Part shown: positions 43,601-55,391 of the stretch, piece after piece
How the letters are laid out: each line of letters starts with the position of its first letter
Position numbering within the stretch: position 1 is the first letter of the stretch
Assembly: GCA_027575805.1 (NCBI GenBank)
Contig: JANBPU010000001.1
Span: forward strand, 641,547 to 705,546
DNA length: 64,000 nucleotides
Source of the DNA: Mycoemilia scoparia
Taxonomy: Eukaryota > Kickxellomycota > Kickxellomycetes > Kickxellales > Kickxellaceae
Reading direction: 5' to 3'
The notes under the pieces: model-generated
What the model was told of the DNA's origin: nothing
The model's input: the letters and a program-made list of their open reading frames with translations, nothing else
Databases searched by the model: none
Position numbers and translations under genes: made by a program

Positions 43601-46600
43601 AGAATCCAGCTTCGCATTCAAAGTCTAGCTCGGTACATTCACAAATATGCCTAATGGGCTCAGGGAATCGGAAGTCGTGGCCGACATAGCAGTCTGCATC
43701 GGCCTTCCGGCGCCAATAAGAAACCTGCTCACCATTAAAGCATGTTTGGTCTCTCGGGTTGGGTGGACCTGAAGACCATATTTCAAAGTCACTTTGTTCA
43801 TGGTTGTCCTGGTTTAGAACACACTTGCGTTTGAAGAGCTTGGTGAAATCAACGGACACAATGACGGTTTCGTCAGCACGTCCTCTGTTGTCGGCGCCAA
43901 CACGCCGACCAAGGATCAAAAACTTCGATCCGCCACCATGAACTCCATTGATTAGGCTCTGGACTCTTAGCTTCTCGCCATTCGTAAACTGATAGGTGTG
44001 CCAAGATTTGCCATGGTTATAAGAGTACCATAGAACATTTGTTGGACCTTCATCACTGATCATGACAATTAGCCCGCCATGATCACCAAATCTGTTAAGA
44101 GTTTCAATTCTGCGTGCTTCAATCCACGAACGCCCGCCATCATTACTCAAAAAGGTTTGTGATTTTTCGTACTTTTCCAGGTGAGGAGCAATTGAGCCAA
44201 CGCTCATAAGTAATCCTGGAACAGTAGATGTACCATACATAGCCCCATCCCTATATTGGATAGCACGATCAATTAGGTTTAGCTTGCAGTCAACACAGCC
44301 TGTATCCTGACCAAGCGAATCCTTATTAGGGGCTTTTATCAAGTGCCAAGTTCTGCCACCATCCCAGGTCATTCTAGTGCGAACCAAGGCACGGACACCC
44401 GGACGACCCATAGAATCTACGTTCATAACCTGATTAGCCACCCAAACACCATTCATGCCTTCAACAGCTTCAACGCCGACAGTTCCAAAGGCATTGCGAT
44501 GAGTGTTTTCAAGGATAGGGTGGAAGTAAGTGCCATTGGAGTTACTTGCCATAAGTGTACCCCAGCCTTCATCAATATTGATGTGCGAGTATGAGGATTG
44601 CTCGAGGTCTATGAAGATTCTATCAGAATCAGCGGGGCCGGGAACCAAAGTGACACCTTCCTGACGCATTGGTGGAAGATTTGGTGGCAATTGAGCAACA
44701 GTGCTGGTTTTGCCATCTAGAGAAACGTGAAGCCTCAATTCACTATGAGTTTTTGCTTCATCATCCGAGATTTCTGTTATCACAATAGCAATGATAAACT
44801 TGGAGTAGAGAGTGAAGTCGAGCAAATGACCATTCTCTCCAGTTTGCAAGACCCAAGACTTGTTCGAGCCGTCAGTAGCGGTTGGGTTGGTATAGACCAT
44901 TAGCTGGACTGGATTGTCTTTGGGTTTCTCTGCCATTAGGCGATCCTGCTCGTTCTTTGTGCCCTTTTTATCTCTCCATTCGCTACAAATAATGGTTGCC
45001 TCAGGAAGAGCCAGGAACTGCCTTGAATGAGAGAACAAGCACTTCTCTGCATGTGTGGTGACTTTATTCCATGATTTACCATGGTCTTTGGACATGTATA
45101 CAACGGTATGGCAATAGGGGCACTTGGTGCTGGCAATATAAAGAAGCCAATCGGGATGTTGAGGATGGAAATCAAGAACTGGACTAATTCCTAGCCCATT
45201 TACCTTATCTGGAAGAGAATTGAACTTGCTCCAAGTCTCACCATAATCTACAGTATATATAAAGCTTTCGTCCGAAAAGTAGGCATATGCTCTGCCTGCC
45301 CCATACGGGTGTGTGTAAAGGAAAACCACGGCTGCAGAACTTTTACTTGTTAATTTTGTCAGATCAACATCCTTCCAAGTTGTTCCCTGGTCAGGAGAGC
45401 GCAAAAGCCCGCCACTGGCTTTCCATAGCAGGTACGTGGTAGAGTTTGCAAACTGAGCGATTGTTATCTCGGAGCGGAATGTGGTAGACTGATGAGTTAC
45501 CAACCCGCCACTTGGCGGCTCAAAGACTTTAGGACATGGCTTCCTGGTTGGTTTGTCGAGCTGCATTCCCTTTTCGTAGTCACATGTATCGCCAGGAATC
45601 AGCCTGTACCCAGATGACCCCATGAAGTGGTCACCTTCGTTTAGACATGATCCACTGGGAACTATCTCCTGTCCAGCAAGAACACATGTTCCATTGTCAT
45701 TGAGGACGTAGTTATAGTCACACTCATAATCCTCCCCTTCGCACTTGCAGTTTTCAATGTGAGGAAGCGCGATTCCTGTTGTGCTAATTGTGCATTGGGC
45801 AGTTGCCTTTCGTCTAAAGTGGATTGCTTTGTGACCCATCACACAATCGTTGTCTTGGTTAGCCTTGAGCACCCAACTCTCGATATCTCTATTTTCCTTG
45901 GGATCCTTCGGGTCAAAACTGCACTTTTTCGACCATACTTTTTCAAAGTTAACAGATATGATAATAAACTGACCGCGTTTATCGCCCTTGGTAACCGATC
46001 CAATGATCATCAATCCCTCGTCGATTCCAAGTGGGTCATTGATTGTTGCAGCTGCTCTAATAGTGACACCAAGGCCAATTTCATGCCATGTTTCGCCTCT
46101 ATCAGCAGAATAGGTAATGGTATCGGTCGGCCCTTCGTTGTTAATCAACATAAATGTGTTTCCGGAGTCTACAAATTCATACAAATGCGCATCTTTGTGA
46201 ATAGCCTTCCAGTTAAGACCACCATCTGTTGATAAGAACGTATCACAGTCATTCCATGGAAGTAGGTGGGGCCCAACTGACCCCACAGCCAAAACAATGC
46301 CAGGAGATGCTTCGGTACTGTAAACGGATCCAGGGTTGTGGACGGATGTGACTGAATGGATGTGGAGGGCACAGTCGCCGGTGTGGAAGCCGTCTTCGGT
46401 ACAGCCATAGTTTTTACCACTGTGGTCCTTCTTGGGCGCCTTTAGGTAACGCCAATGGGCACCGTCATCAAACGAGATTCTGCTTTTGAGTTGAGCGTGT
46501 TGCAGGAAGCCTCCATGCTCCCACCCCAACTTGTCCCAGTTTGATACTTGGTTGGCGATGATGACGCCTTCAAGGCCATTTACGCGCTCTAGGTCAACAA

Positions 46601-47925
46601 GCCCATTCTGGTCGCGGTGAGTATGTTCTAGTGAAGGAACATAATATGTTCCATTAGAGTTTGATCTGAACAGCGTTCCATACGACTTGGAGGACGATAG
46701 CACAACGTCAACTAGCAAAGAGTGCTTAGTAGACTCAAGCACAGTATACGCATCCTCCTTCACCCCAGGCGGGAGTGGCAGATGCGACTCTGCCCATGTG
46801 TGCCCATCTAAAGACACAAACATGTCCATTTCGTCGGAATTGCCATGTTGAACAGCCGCAATGATAAACTTTTTGACCACGCTAATGCCAACAACGGCTC
46901 CATGCGCCATATCTCCACTGTGGCCATCATTTCCTCCACCAAATCTAATTATTCTCTTGGTAGAAAAATAGTCTTCAGACATGACCAGGCGTGTTTCTTT
47001 TGCCATTGACCCAGTTAACCATCCAAAGTCAAACAGACTTCTTTTTTGCCTTTGTTCTAATGGTTCATCGGGCTGATCTCTGGTTCCTAAGCCATCCTGG
47101 TGACTATTCAATGAGTTCTTTATCCAAGTAAGAGATACATCACTACGACGTCTGTGCCTGTTGTCATCGCTATCCGATGACTCGAGACACATGATGGTTT
47201 GTTCCGCAAGCTCTTTAAACTCTTCTGTAGATCTAGCCCAACGACACTGGGAAACTGCATTTCCCTCTCCCATTAGGTTCTCCAGATCCCCGTCATGCTT
47301 AAAGGCTGTCAGTGTGTAAAATATCTCTTCGTGGCACTTTGTAAGTGGTACAAACCACCTGTCATCATCTTCACAGCGCTCGCCGGAGAAAAGGATGTAT
47401 TTGGCTCTTTCGGAGTGGAACCTGAGGGGGTTTCCTCTGGCCTGGAGAGGCGGAAGCGGTGTTGTGAACTTGCGCCAGCTTTTCCCCCGGTCTTCAGTGA
47501 CATAGTGTTCTGTACTTTCTCCCAAAACGAAAGCCTATATCGATGATGCCAGATTGACACTCAAGTTAAAAAAAGACCAAACATCAATAATAGTCGAGTT
47601 CTATCACAAATATTCAACCAGGGCTTACCATCTTCTTATCAAAGGGATGTGAAAATAGATATGCTGCCTTTCCTTTCCGAATATCAGAAACTTCGTTCCA
47701 ACTCTTTCCCCGATCTTCACTTCGATAAACTACACCGTTGGATTTGTCTATTCCCAACCATATGTTGGTTTTAGGGAACTGCATCCATTTGTTTATAGGA
47801 CTAGCAAAATATGTTTTTGAAATTTCTGGTTCTTTTGGGTTCTCAGCCCAACAGAATGAGCATACAATCAACCATATGGACAGAATCTTCCAGATAACCT
47901 GGTAACTCTGAAACTGCATTCTCAT
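40671..47925 (-). CDS. VPS10: Vps10/sortilin-type sorting receptor with three VPS10 domains
   Basis: Exons on the minus strand: 47925-47629 and 47534-40671; 2386 aa. Exon 1 carries the signal peptide (WKILSIWLIVCSFCWA). Vps10 is a type I receptor that carries vacuolar hydrolases from the late Golgi to endosomes and is recycled by retromer. Each VPS10 domain is a beta-propeller with Asp-box repeats (TEDRGKSW, STDGGLNW, SMDEGATW) followed by a 10CC cysteine module. Three complete modules are visible, starting at about residues 635 (KKCSFDPKDP), 1335 (KRKCVLNQDN) and 2014 (RKCMFDPKDE), so there are three sortilin domains (about 40-770, 770-1465, 1465-2155). A single TM helix (ALFWTIFFPILFAAIAYVGF, about 2160) leads to a 200-residue acidic cytosolic tail. 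Yeast Vps10 has two luminal domains and 1579 residues. The few-residue C-terminus NDISQR lacks a known sorting signal. Confidence 0.96.
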
Positions 47926-48850
47926 GGTCTAACATACAAGTGTGTCCTTTTGGACGCTCCCTTGCTAAGCTATATTCTTTCTGCTATCGTTTAAAATGAG
48001 TCGAGTGAAGGGGCTCTCTTTCGCAATTATAGTATAGATTTTCGTATGTTCCCGTACTTTACGAATTTTCTGAAACAATTCAGCCTTAAATGTGAATGCT
48101 GTTAGCTAAGTACAAATATAAAATATTTACAGATTTGCATTCGAGGAATTTTGAAAGAGGCTCGTAAATGAATACACACCTCCCAAGAAAGGTCTGCTTT
48201 TGTGCTTTATAAATAATCAGAGCGAAAGGATGGTTTTGTAGACAAGAGTGATGACGCCAGATTTTATTAGCTGCAAACGTTTCTAGTACTCAGAATTCAT
48301 AAATAGTATCAAAGCCACATTGTCCAATAGTCAGCTATTTAGTGATCATCTGCAACGCCTGTCTGGTCACTGCACCATCATCCAGGTGGGCTTGATACTT
48401 TAGATAGGAATATGACCTTTTCCATGTTGTCATCCCCTTATTTTGATATGTATATATATATATATACACGTTTGACCGCTTTTATCGTAAGTATGCCAAA
48501 GGAAACATGCACAGCTGTGACTGTGGATGCTTGTATAATGCTTAGTATGAAAATAAATCACATTAACGCAAGTATATAGGCTGATAAGAAAGCATGGTTC
48601 CAAGCTCTTCTTTTAATAGATTATCATTGACCACACCATTAATGTTAAAAACAGTAAAATACCTAAACAATTGTAGATTAATGCTAGATACTATTTTTGG
48701 TCCAAAAGAATGCCATTCAAACGAATTCCCATAAGATTTGCTCATGCTATTTGTCTTAGGATCACTTTGTTTACTTTTTGGCTGCACTGAAATCTTATTG
48801 TTTACATTTCAAATTATTGCTTTTTGGTCAGTACTTTTAGATATATTAAT
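47926..48850. other. Divergent promoter spacer, VPS10 / POL12
   Basis: 0.93 kb. Contains a short TA repeat (about 48448-48466). A 74-codon minus-strand frame (48787-48563) begins with GTG and is not convincing. Confidence 0.45.
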
Positions 48851-51625
48851 ATGATATCGGCTACCAACAACCAAAGCATTAAAGATAGCATCAAGCAGCA
48901 ATTTTCTGGAACCACCATTCCAGATGATGCTTTGGCTGAGTGCGAATCTATATGCCAAACATTTGCACTTTCTGCTCAAGACTTGTATGTAAAATGGCAA
49001 AAGTTCTTGATTAATAGCTACGGTGGAAGCACCACTGTACAGATTACCAAGGATCGATTGCTCCAGCTCCGCCAGGAAGTTCAAAGAGATCAAGGTCAAA
49101 AGATACTAGCTAGGCCAAGCCAAGGAAATAGGCTTTCAAGGAATCGAAACAAGGTCCATGATAAGCATTCTATAGATAATATGTAAGCACAGCCAACCAC
49201 AAACACGATAATTTTGAAACTAAGATGCAAGAATTAGTACTGATTGCCATTACATTGTATTATAGCATCCAAAAAATATCGACCACTCCAAAAATCAGAC
49301 GATTGGCAGACCCTGCCACAACACCAAAATCTCATAACAGAGTTGGGCTTTTAAAAGCAGAGAATGGCGATGCTGCAAATGGTGGAATCTTTTCTCCAAA
49401 TTCTCTAGGTTCGCCAACCCAGTAAGTCGATGTTTCTATAACATTGGGAATGGTGAAAAGCGACAATTAATATCATAATTGCTTAACATTCACATATTAA
49501 ACATATGCTCATTATAGACAATCTCCAAGTGCAACGAGGTTTTTGGAACGCACCAATAATAATAAAATAGAAACAATTCTCCACCCACATCTACAGCAAT
49601 TCTCTTCAAAGCCAGATGCAGAACCCTTGCAGATATTTGTAGCTAATCCTGACCTAATCGAGGGATTGGATGGTGGCTCTGACAATGAATCTAAAGATGA
49701 TGATACTGCTGATCTTTCTGCTGGACTGCAAAACAAAAGGTTCCGTTACATGTTTGAAAAGATCCGCAATGGAGTAGATAGTGAGTATAACCTGCGTCAA
49801 TACCACAATCAATTATAGTGACCAAACCAGATTTTCTGAATCATATTGAAAACCTAATTGATAATAGGCCTAGAGCAAAGAATAGAAAGTGTGATACCAG
49901 AAATAAAGCAAGGCCACAATATAGCATCACTGGGTAATCCTACCTACTCGCGACAGGATGTTGTGACTGCTGTTGGAAGAATATGCAATGATAGCTCCGA
50001 GTCTAATGTCGATGAACCAGCTCATCTCACTGACACAACGGTCACACTTGAAACTTCAAGAAGAATTGGTGCTGGAAGACGTGTTCCATTGAATCTTAAA
50101 ATGGTTCCCTCGTTCGCCTTCTTCCCTGGCCAAGTAAGCTGCTAATGTGCGAATTGCTGGCATTGACCATATGAACAATAACAAACTCACATAAATATTT
50201 TAAATAATAGATTGTTGCCCTAAGAGGGAAAAATTTGGATGGAAAAGAGTTTGTGGTTACGGAGATATTGGATGTAAGTTGCTACTAATACCATTACATC
50301 CAACAGCCATTCGCTATGACAAAGCCTTTAATAATATATTGGTTTATTAATTGTAGATACCCCGACTCCAAGCATCCTTGACCGAAGTTGCCCATCATGA
50401 ACCAAGAGAATTCACGATGGCTGTGGCGTCAGGGCCATACACCTTGTCTGACAATCTTGAATACGATACCCTACGCGAACTCATGTCAAAGCTAGCTGAG
50501 GATAAGCCGGATATTGTTGTTCTTGTATGTACCATCCATCACAATTGTAAACAGTGCACATTTTTACGATAACACTCTACCTGACTAAAAGCTGTTTGAC
50601 TTTATTATTCTATAGATGGGGCCATTCATCTCTGAATCACACCCCCAAATTCAACAAGGATCTTCTGATCTATCACCAAGCGAGATATTCAGTCAAAAGG
50701 TTTTGCCACAACTTGCATTGTTAAAGAAATCGCTCCATTCCCATGCCAAAATTGCAATTGTTCCATCACCCGATGACTTGTGTTTGCCATTTGCCTGTTA
50801 CCCACAGCCAATTCCAGACAAGTTGATCCAAGCATCTCTTGGCACACTAAATGTAAGCTGAAAAAGCTATATCAATACTTTCTACAAACATATATGACAT
50901 GAATTAACAGCGATTTATATTACCATTGCCTCCAGGTAGCAGAGTTTTGGCCAAATCCTGCACAGGTCGTCATAAATGGAACATCCTTTGCATTCAACAA
51001 TATTGACACGCTTTTGCAAATTGGTTCTGAAGAAGTTGCAAGGTATATATTATATTTAAAATTGTTCAAAATAGCAAGATGTGAAATGGCACATTTTTAG
51101 TCTAAATGTCTAACATGTATAATACATTAACATTATAGAATGCCAAAGTATGGCGACCGTTTGCCCCGCCTAGCAAGGCATTGCATAGAGCAGAGACAGT
51201 AAGTGATTTATCGACTATTTATAGCCATTTTTATTGATACCATTGTATATAGCATGACACTAACAATTTGTGCGAATTTTTCTATTTTCAGTTTCTATCC
51301 TCTGTTCCCCCCACACAAAGACGCTAACATCTCTTTAGGCTATGATTCCCGCGCTTACCTTCTTGGAGTTCCTGATGTCCTTTTCACACCGTCCAAGTTG
51401 CATTACTTTGCAAAGGTGGCGGACAGTGTCGTCTGTATAAACCCGGGAAAGCTCACCAAAGGTCTGTCTGGTGGAACCTATGCCCGTTTGTGGATTTATG
51501 GACCAGAATCCAAAACATATCCAAAAAACAACACGGCACCCATGGACCTGGTTTCCCAAGCAATGCCTGATATCGTGTCAAATTCTTCTGAAGACCGTAT
51601 ACGTGCTCAGATCATTCGTTTATAG
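48851..51625 (+). CDS. POL12: DNA polymerase alpha-primase B subunit
   Basis: Ten exons: 48851-49182, 49266-49421, 49518-49780, 49868-50133, 50211-50273, 50357-50524, 50616-50852, 50936-51042, 51139-51198 and 51292-51625. All nine introns (77-96 bp) are GT-AG with matching phases, giving 661 aa. The B subunit tethers the catalytic subunit of polymerase alpha to primase at replication start. The start ATG at 48851 was chosen because the longer frame begins with a TTG. Landmarks: N-terminal helical domain (1-80), a disordered linker with NGGIFSPNSLGSPTQ (a possible CDK-site region), the OB-fold region (KMVPSFAFFPGQ, VALRGKNLDG), and the inactive calcineurin-like phosphoesterase fold (DIVVLMGPFISESHPQ, IAIVPSPDDLCLP, HFYPLFPPHKDANIS, YDSRAYLLGVPDVLFTPSKL). 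The C-terminus GGTYARLWIY matches the family. Confidence 0.97.
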
Positions 51626-52172
51626 TATCACCAACACTCTCTGTCCACCATCAATTTGTGTCTTTTATATGTTTATACAAAATTTTAAAGCCATTTGTCA
51701 AATTCTAAGCTTTAAATACACCTGTTGCCAAATTTCATTCTATTTTATATACCAGACCGGACTATGAACAATGCCATTACAAACAACATTTAACTGTAAC
51801 CTGTGTTGATGATCAGCTGGGTACTAACAAGAAGGCAATTATAGCTGGTATTTTTGACAGGTAGATCACAATATCAATTTTTTATCAGGAAGTGATTGTT
51901 AATCACAGATCAGATCATGGACAAATCCTATAAATAAAAAAGTTCACCATTTTAACAAAAAAGAAACTTTTTCATCAAACCGTTGATACAACCCAGTTTT
52001 TGGTCCTTTTTAATATAGCTTCGTGGGGCGTATTGACATACAGGTCCTAGGCAATTTCGTAAATTTGCTGAACAGCGGCTCCAAGACTTTTATTAAAAGC
52101 CACACCAAATTTCATTACTTTGGAGAAGGTTCAAGAGTTCTACTATAAAGGAGGGGGTTTTTTTTAATAAAA
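51626..52172. other. Spacer between POL12 and UTP17
   Basis: 0.55 kb between same-strand genes. AT-rich, no repeat or ORF of note. Confidence 0.45.
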
Positions 52173-55100
52173 ATGATGGATATCGAGGAAAACAAACACT
52201 TGTCGCCCTTGAAGAATAGCAAGATCAAAAAGATCGCAGAAAATGGCATTATATCAAAGCCAAAGTCAATTGGCAAGAGCACAAAAGTCGGTCCTACCAA
52301 TGCCAATTCATCAGTAAACTCGAAGCAACTCGAAACAAAAAACATCACTGGAGGAACTTTGAGCTATCAGCCGTTGCAGTTTAGACATGACTCCGAATGG
52401 TTCTACTTGATGAAGTCGCAGTCAGTTGGCGTTTACCATGTTGAGACCGGTATGCTGATTAGACACTTGAATTTTCCAGTAAAGAGCGGCCGATCAAAGA
52501 AACAGAAGCAAAACCAGGAAAACGAATTAGAAAAGAACAAGGTCGAGCCCGCCATCTTTTCTGACAGAACCAAGCTCATAGCCGCAATTCCTGAGTCTCA
52601 GGAAGAGTCGGCAAACGTATATGGTGTTTGTGACAATGGTAGCTTTGTGCTATGGGATGCTTCAACAGGCGAGGTGCAAAGAACATGGGCAGCCGGTATA
52701 TCGATCCAGCAAGCTGTAATGGACCCAAATGAGAGCAGCGTGTTTTATGTCGCATCGCAGCGCAAATCGCAGGATAAATCAAAAGTACACATGGTTTACA
52801 AGGTTACCCTCGGCAAAAAGTCCAATTCAGTCACTCTTGTTCAGATACTCAAGATGAGCAATACCTGCTTGGGCATTGCTGTTTCTACGGATAGCAGATG
52901 GATTGCTACATTCAGCCGCTTCAAGCTTTATCTTATCGAATTCCAGGAGTCTGGCCAGCGTGTCCATCACAAGTGGGATTTTACTGAGCGCCTGTCGACC
53001 GTCTCGTTCCATCCAACTCAGCCTTTGGTTGCCGTAGGTGATTGGAGGGGACGCATTAATTTCATGTACTGCCTGGTCTCCCTAGATAAAAATACCATAA
53101 ACCACAATGTTTCTAAAAGGGCCCTTCATTGGCATGCCAGAAAGGTCAATTCCGTAGCTTTTACCGAGGATGGAAACTTTATGCTTTCTGGTGGCCAGGA
53201 AGGCGTGTTGGTCATTTGGCAGCTGGGAACAGAAAATAGAACTTTTATTTCACGGCTTGGTGCTGATATTGTTGGTGTAACGGCTAGCCAAGACCAGCTC
53301 TACTACGCTGTTACTCTCAGCGATAACACTGTTAGAGTGTACTCTGCTTTGAATTTGAAGCTTGTATCAATTACACAGGGCTTGCAGCTTGCTGGTCACA
53401 TAATCGCATCAAAATTGGCAGCCCATACATCAGCAAAGCTGGAAACCCCGAAGGTTAAAGGGCTGCTTCGTCAAATACTTGCATCCAACTCTACTAATGT
53501 AATAGGCATATCTGGGATTTCTGAAGCTCGCGGATTCACAGCTAAACAATACAACGAAGCAATCCAAATCGTCATGCCCAAGAGATTCACGACCAACTTG
53601 GTCGTCAATCCTGTCACAAACCATCTTACTTTGAATGGCGAATCCGGTCTACTACAAGTCTATAATCCAATATCTGATAGAAGCGTCTCCACGATCGAAG
53701 TTGCCGCATTCAATAAAGTCAGCGGCTCTACTCCAGAGCACGGCGCTAAGGTCCCTCATGTCAACTTGGTTGCTTATTCCAATGACGGGCAGTGGATGGC
53801 AACTGTTGATTCTAGAATGGACCAAGGGTTTGAAACTGACTCCTCAAAGGAGCTCTATCTCAAATTTTGGCACTGGTCTCCCAAGCTGCAAAGGTATGAG
53901 CTTAACACTCGCATAGACAATCCTCATCCTTCAAAGATATTTGGCATCGCATTCCAGCCATCCAGATCTTCAAATGGAAAGCCCCTTTGCGTGACTACAG
54001 GCGATGATGGAAATTTCCGAGTATGGCAACTGCAGCGTCCACGGGAGGGCCAAAAGCGCAGTCTTCTTTACTGGACGACCCACAGCGCAGGTTATTACAG
54101 AGGAATAACTCCAACTGGTGTGGCGTTTTCAAAAGACGGATCGGCACTCGCTGTTACATTCGGGCATAGTATACTGATCTGGGATCCAGTGCTTAACCAG
54201 CCAAGAATTACACTGACAAGTACGCTGTCTACAGACTCACTTGTGGGTCTGGCATTCGTTGGCCAAACACATATTGTTTCGTGGTCCAGCTCGCATATTG
54301 ATGTGTGGAATTTGCTTAACGCTTCGGTCGAATGGAGCCTGCCTATCCCAGTACTCCAGGTTTATACTGATCCTCGATGGGATGTATTCACTATCGCATC
54401 CAACCTAAAACCCCTCAACCCCAAAAGCTCCACTATACTGGTATTCTCCCCATCGTCGAGCACGCCGTTAGCCGTGAATGTATTTTCTGAGCCTATTCTT
54501 TCTGTTGCATGCATCCCTGCCCCGACACAGTCAGGAGATCTTGGCCAAGACCAGGACTCTGATACTGATGAGCCATTGTCGCTAGACCCCAGTGCCTCAG
54601 CGAACCCACTAAACAAATGCATGTGGGTCACGCTTACTTCTAAGGGCCAATTTTACCTGCTTGGATCCAAATCAACTTCGCTTACCATGTCCAAATCAGC
54701 TGCAGCTGTCCAAGATGTATCCCAAGAATACGCAAAGGCGATGGACTCAACCCAGTTCGCCTCACTATTCGGGTCATCACAGTCACAAGGATCTTTTGGG
54801 CCCACATCCGGTTTGTCTATTCCTGATGTTGCTCCGCCCATATCACACGAGGCCCAGTCTGCCTTGAGATTTATCCGACCCACTTTGCAGTCCACATATG
54901 CCAGTGCACCATCCCACATCATCCCACCAGTGGCTTCGCTATTCCAGCAGCTTGTTTCTAATGGGCTTCCTAAATCCGAATCTCTCCCTTCGGAGGCAGG
55001 CCCCAATACGAACAGGACAGACAGCATAGACCAAGATTCAATGGATATTGAAGACGACAGCAACTCTACGTCTCTTGAACCAACGCAATTACGCTATGAC

Positions 55101-55181
55101 AGCACTGATTCTCCACAAAGGGATAACATTGACAAGGATGTAATTAACACTCTTGTGTCGTTCTTTGCCAAGCTGGAATAG
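52173..55181 (+). CDS. UTP17: U3 snoRNP/t-UTP protein Utp17 (Nan1, WDR75)
   Basis: Intronless, 1002 aa. Nan1/Utp17 (animal WDR75) is part of the t-UTP/UtpA complex that starts 18S rRNA processing on the nascent pre-rRNA and supports rDNA transcription. The N-terminus is Lys-rich and probably nucleolar-targeting (SPLKNSKIKKIAEN). Two WD40 propellers follow (about 60-400 and 430-800). Family landmarks: GGTLSYQPLQFRHDSEWFYL, RALHWHARKVNSVAFTEDGN followed by FMLSGGQEGVLVIWQ and ISRLGADI, LVVNPVTNHLTLNGESGLLQ, and the C-terminal helical SHIIPPVASLFQQLVSNGLP, which equals the AHVLP-FVNSLL segment of WDR75. The acidic tail has a Ser/Asp-rich patch (IDQDSMDIEDDSNS). Two adjacent ATGs open the frame; the first is taken. 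Confidence 0.94.
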   Translation: MMDIEENKHLSPLKNSKIKKIAENGIISKPKSIGKSTKVGPTNANSSVNSKQLETKNITGGTLSYQPLQFRHDSEWFYLMKSQSVGVYHVETGMLIRHLNFPVKSGRSKKQKQNQENELEKNKVEPAIFSDRTKLIAAIPESQEESANVYGVCDNGSFVLWDASTGEVQRTWAAGISIQQAVMDPNESSVFYVASQRKSQDKSKVHMVYKVTLGKKSNSVTLVQILKMSNTCLGIAVSTDSRWIATFSRFKLYLIEFQESGQRVHHKWDFTERLSTVSFHPTQPLVAVGDWRGRINFMYCLVSLDKNTINHNVSKRALHWHARKVNSVAFTEDGNFMLSGGQEGVLVIWQLGTENRTFISRLGADIVGVTASQDQLYYAVTLSDNTVRVYSALNLKLVSITQGLQLAGHIIASKLAAHTSAKLETPKVKGLLRQILASNSTNVIGISGISEARGFTAKQYNEAIQIVMPKRFTTNLVVNPVTNHLTLNGESGLLQVYNPISDRSVSTIEVAAFNKVSGSTPEHGAKVPHVNLVAYSNDGQWMATVDSRMDQGFETDSSKELYLKFWHWSPKLQRYELNTRIDNPHPSKIFGIAFQPSRSSNGKPLCVTTGDDGNFRVWQLQRPREGQKRSLLYWTTHSAGYYRGITPTGVAFSKDGSALAVTFGHSILIWDPVLNQPRITLTSTLSTDSLVGLAFVGQTHIVSWSSSHIDVWNLLNASVEWSLPIPVLQVYTDPRWDVFTIASNLKPLNPKSSTILVFSPSSSTPLAVNVFSEPILSVACIPAPTQSGDLGQDQDSDTDEPLSLDPSASANPLNKCMWVTLTSKGQFYLLGSKSTSLTMSKSAAAVQDVSQEYAKAMDSTQFASLFGSSQSQGSFGPTSGLSIPDVAPPISHEAQSALRFIRPTLQSTYASAPSHIIPPVASLFQQLVSNGLPKSESLPSEAGPNTNRTDSIDQDSMDIEDDSNSTSLEPTQLRYDSTDSPQRDNIDKDVINTLVSFFAKLE

Positions 55182-55391
55182 ACAAAGTGGTTAATAATGT
55201 GTTTATAAAAGCTAGATTGAAGTTTTAATTTTTATAGCGGTTTAGCAAGCATGAAAAAGGACTAATAACAACGCGCACTACATTAAGGATTTTAATATTG
55301 AAACATCATTATTTGCATGTAAACAGCCATCGCGGCGTTTTCTGGTATTTTAGAAAGTAAATGTGTATTTGCATGTGCAAAAAATGGTATG

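Noticed and set aside
48563..48787. 74-codon minus-strand ORF upstream of POL12
   Set aside because: It begins with GTG, has its first ATG well inside, and overlaps the region expected to hold two divergent promoters.
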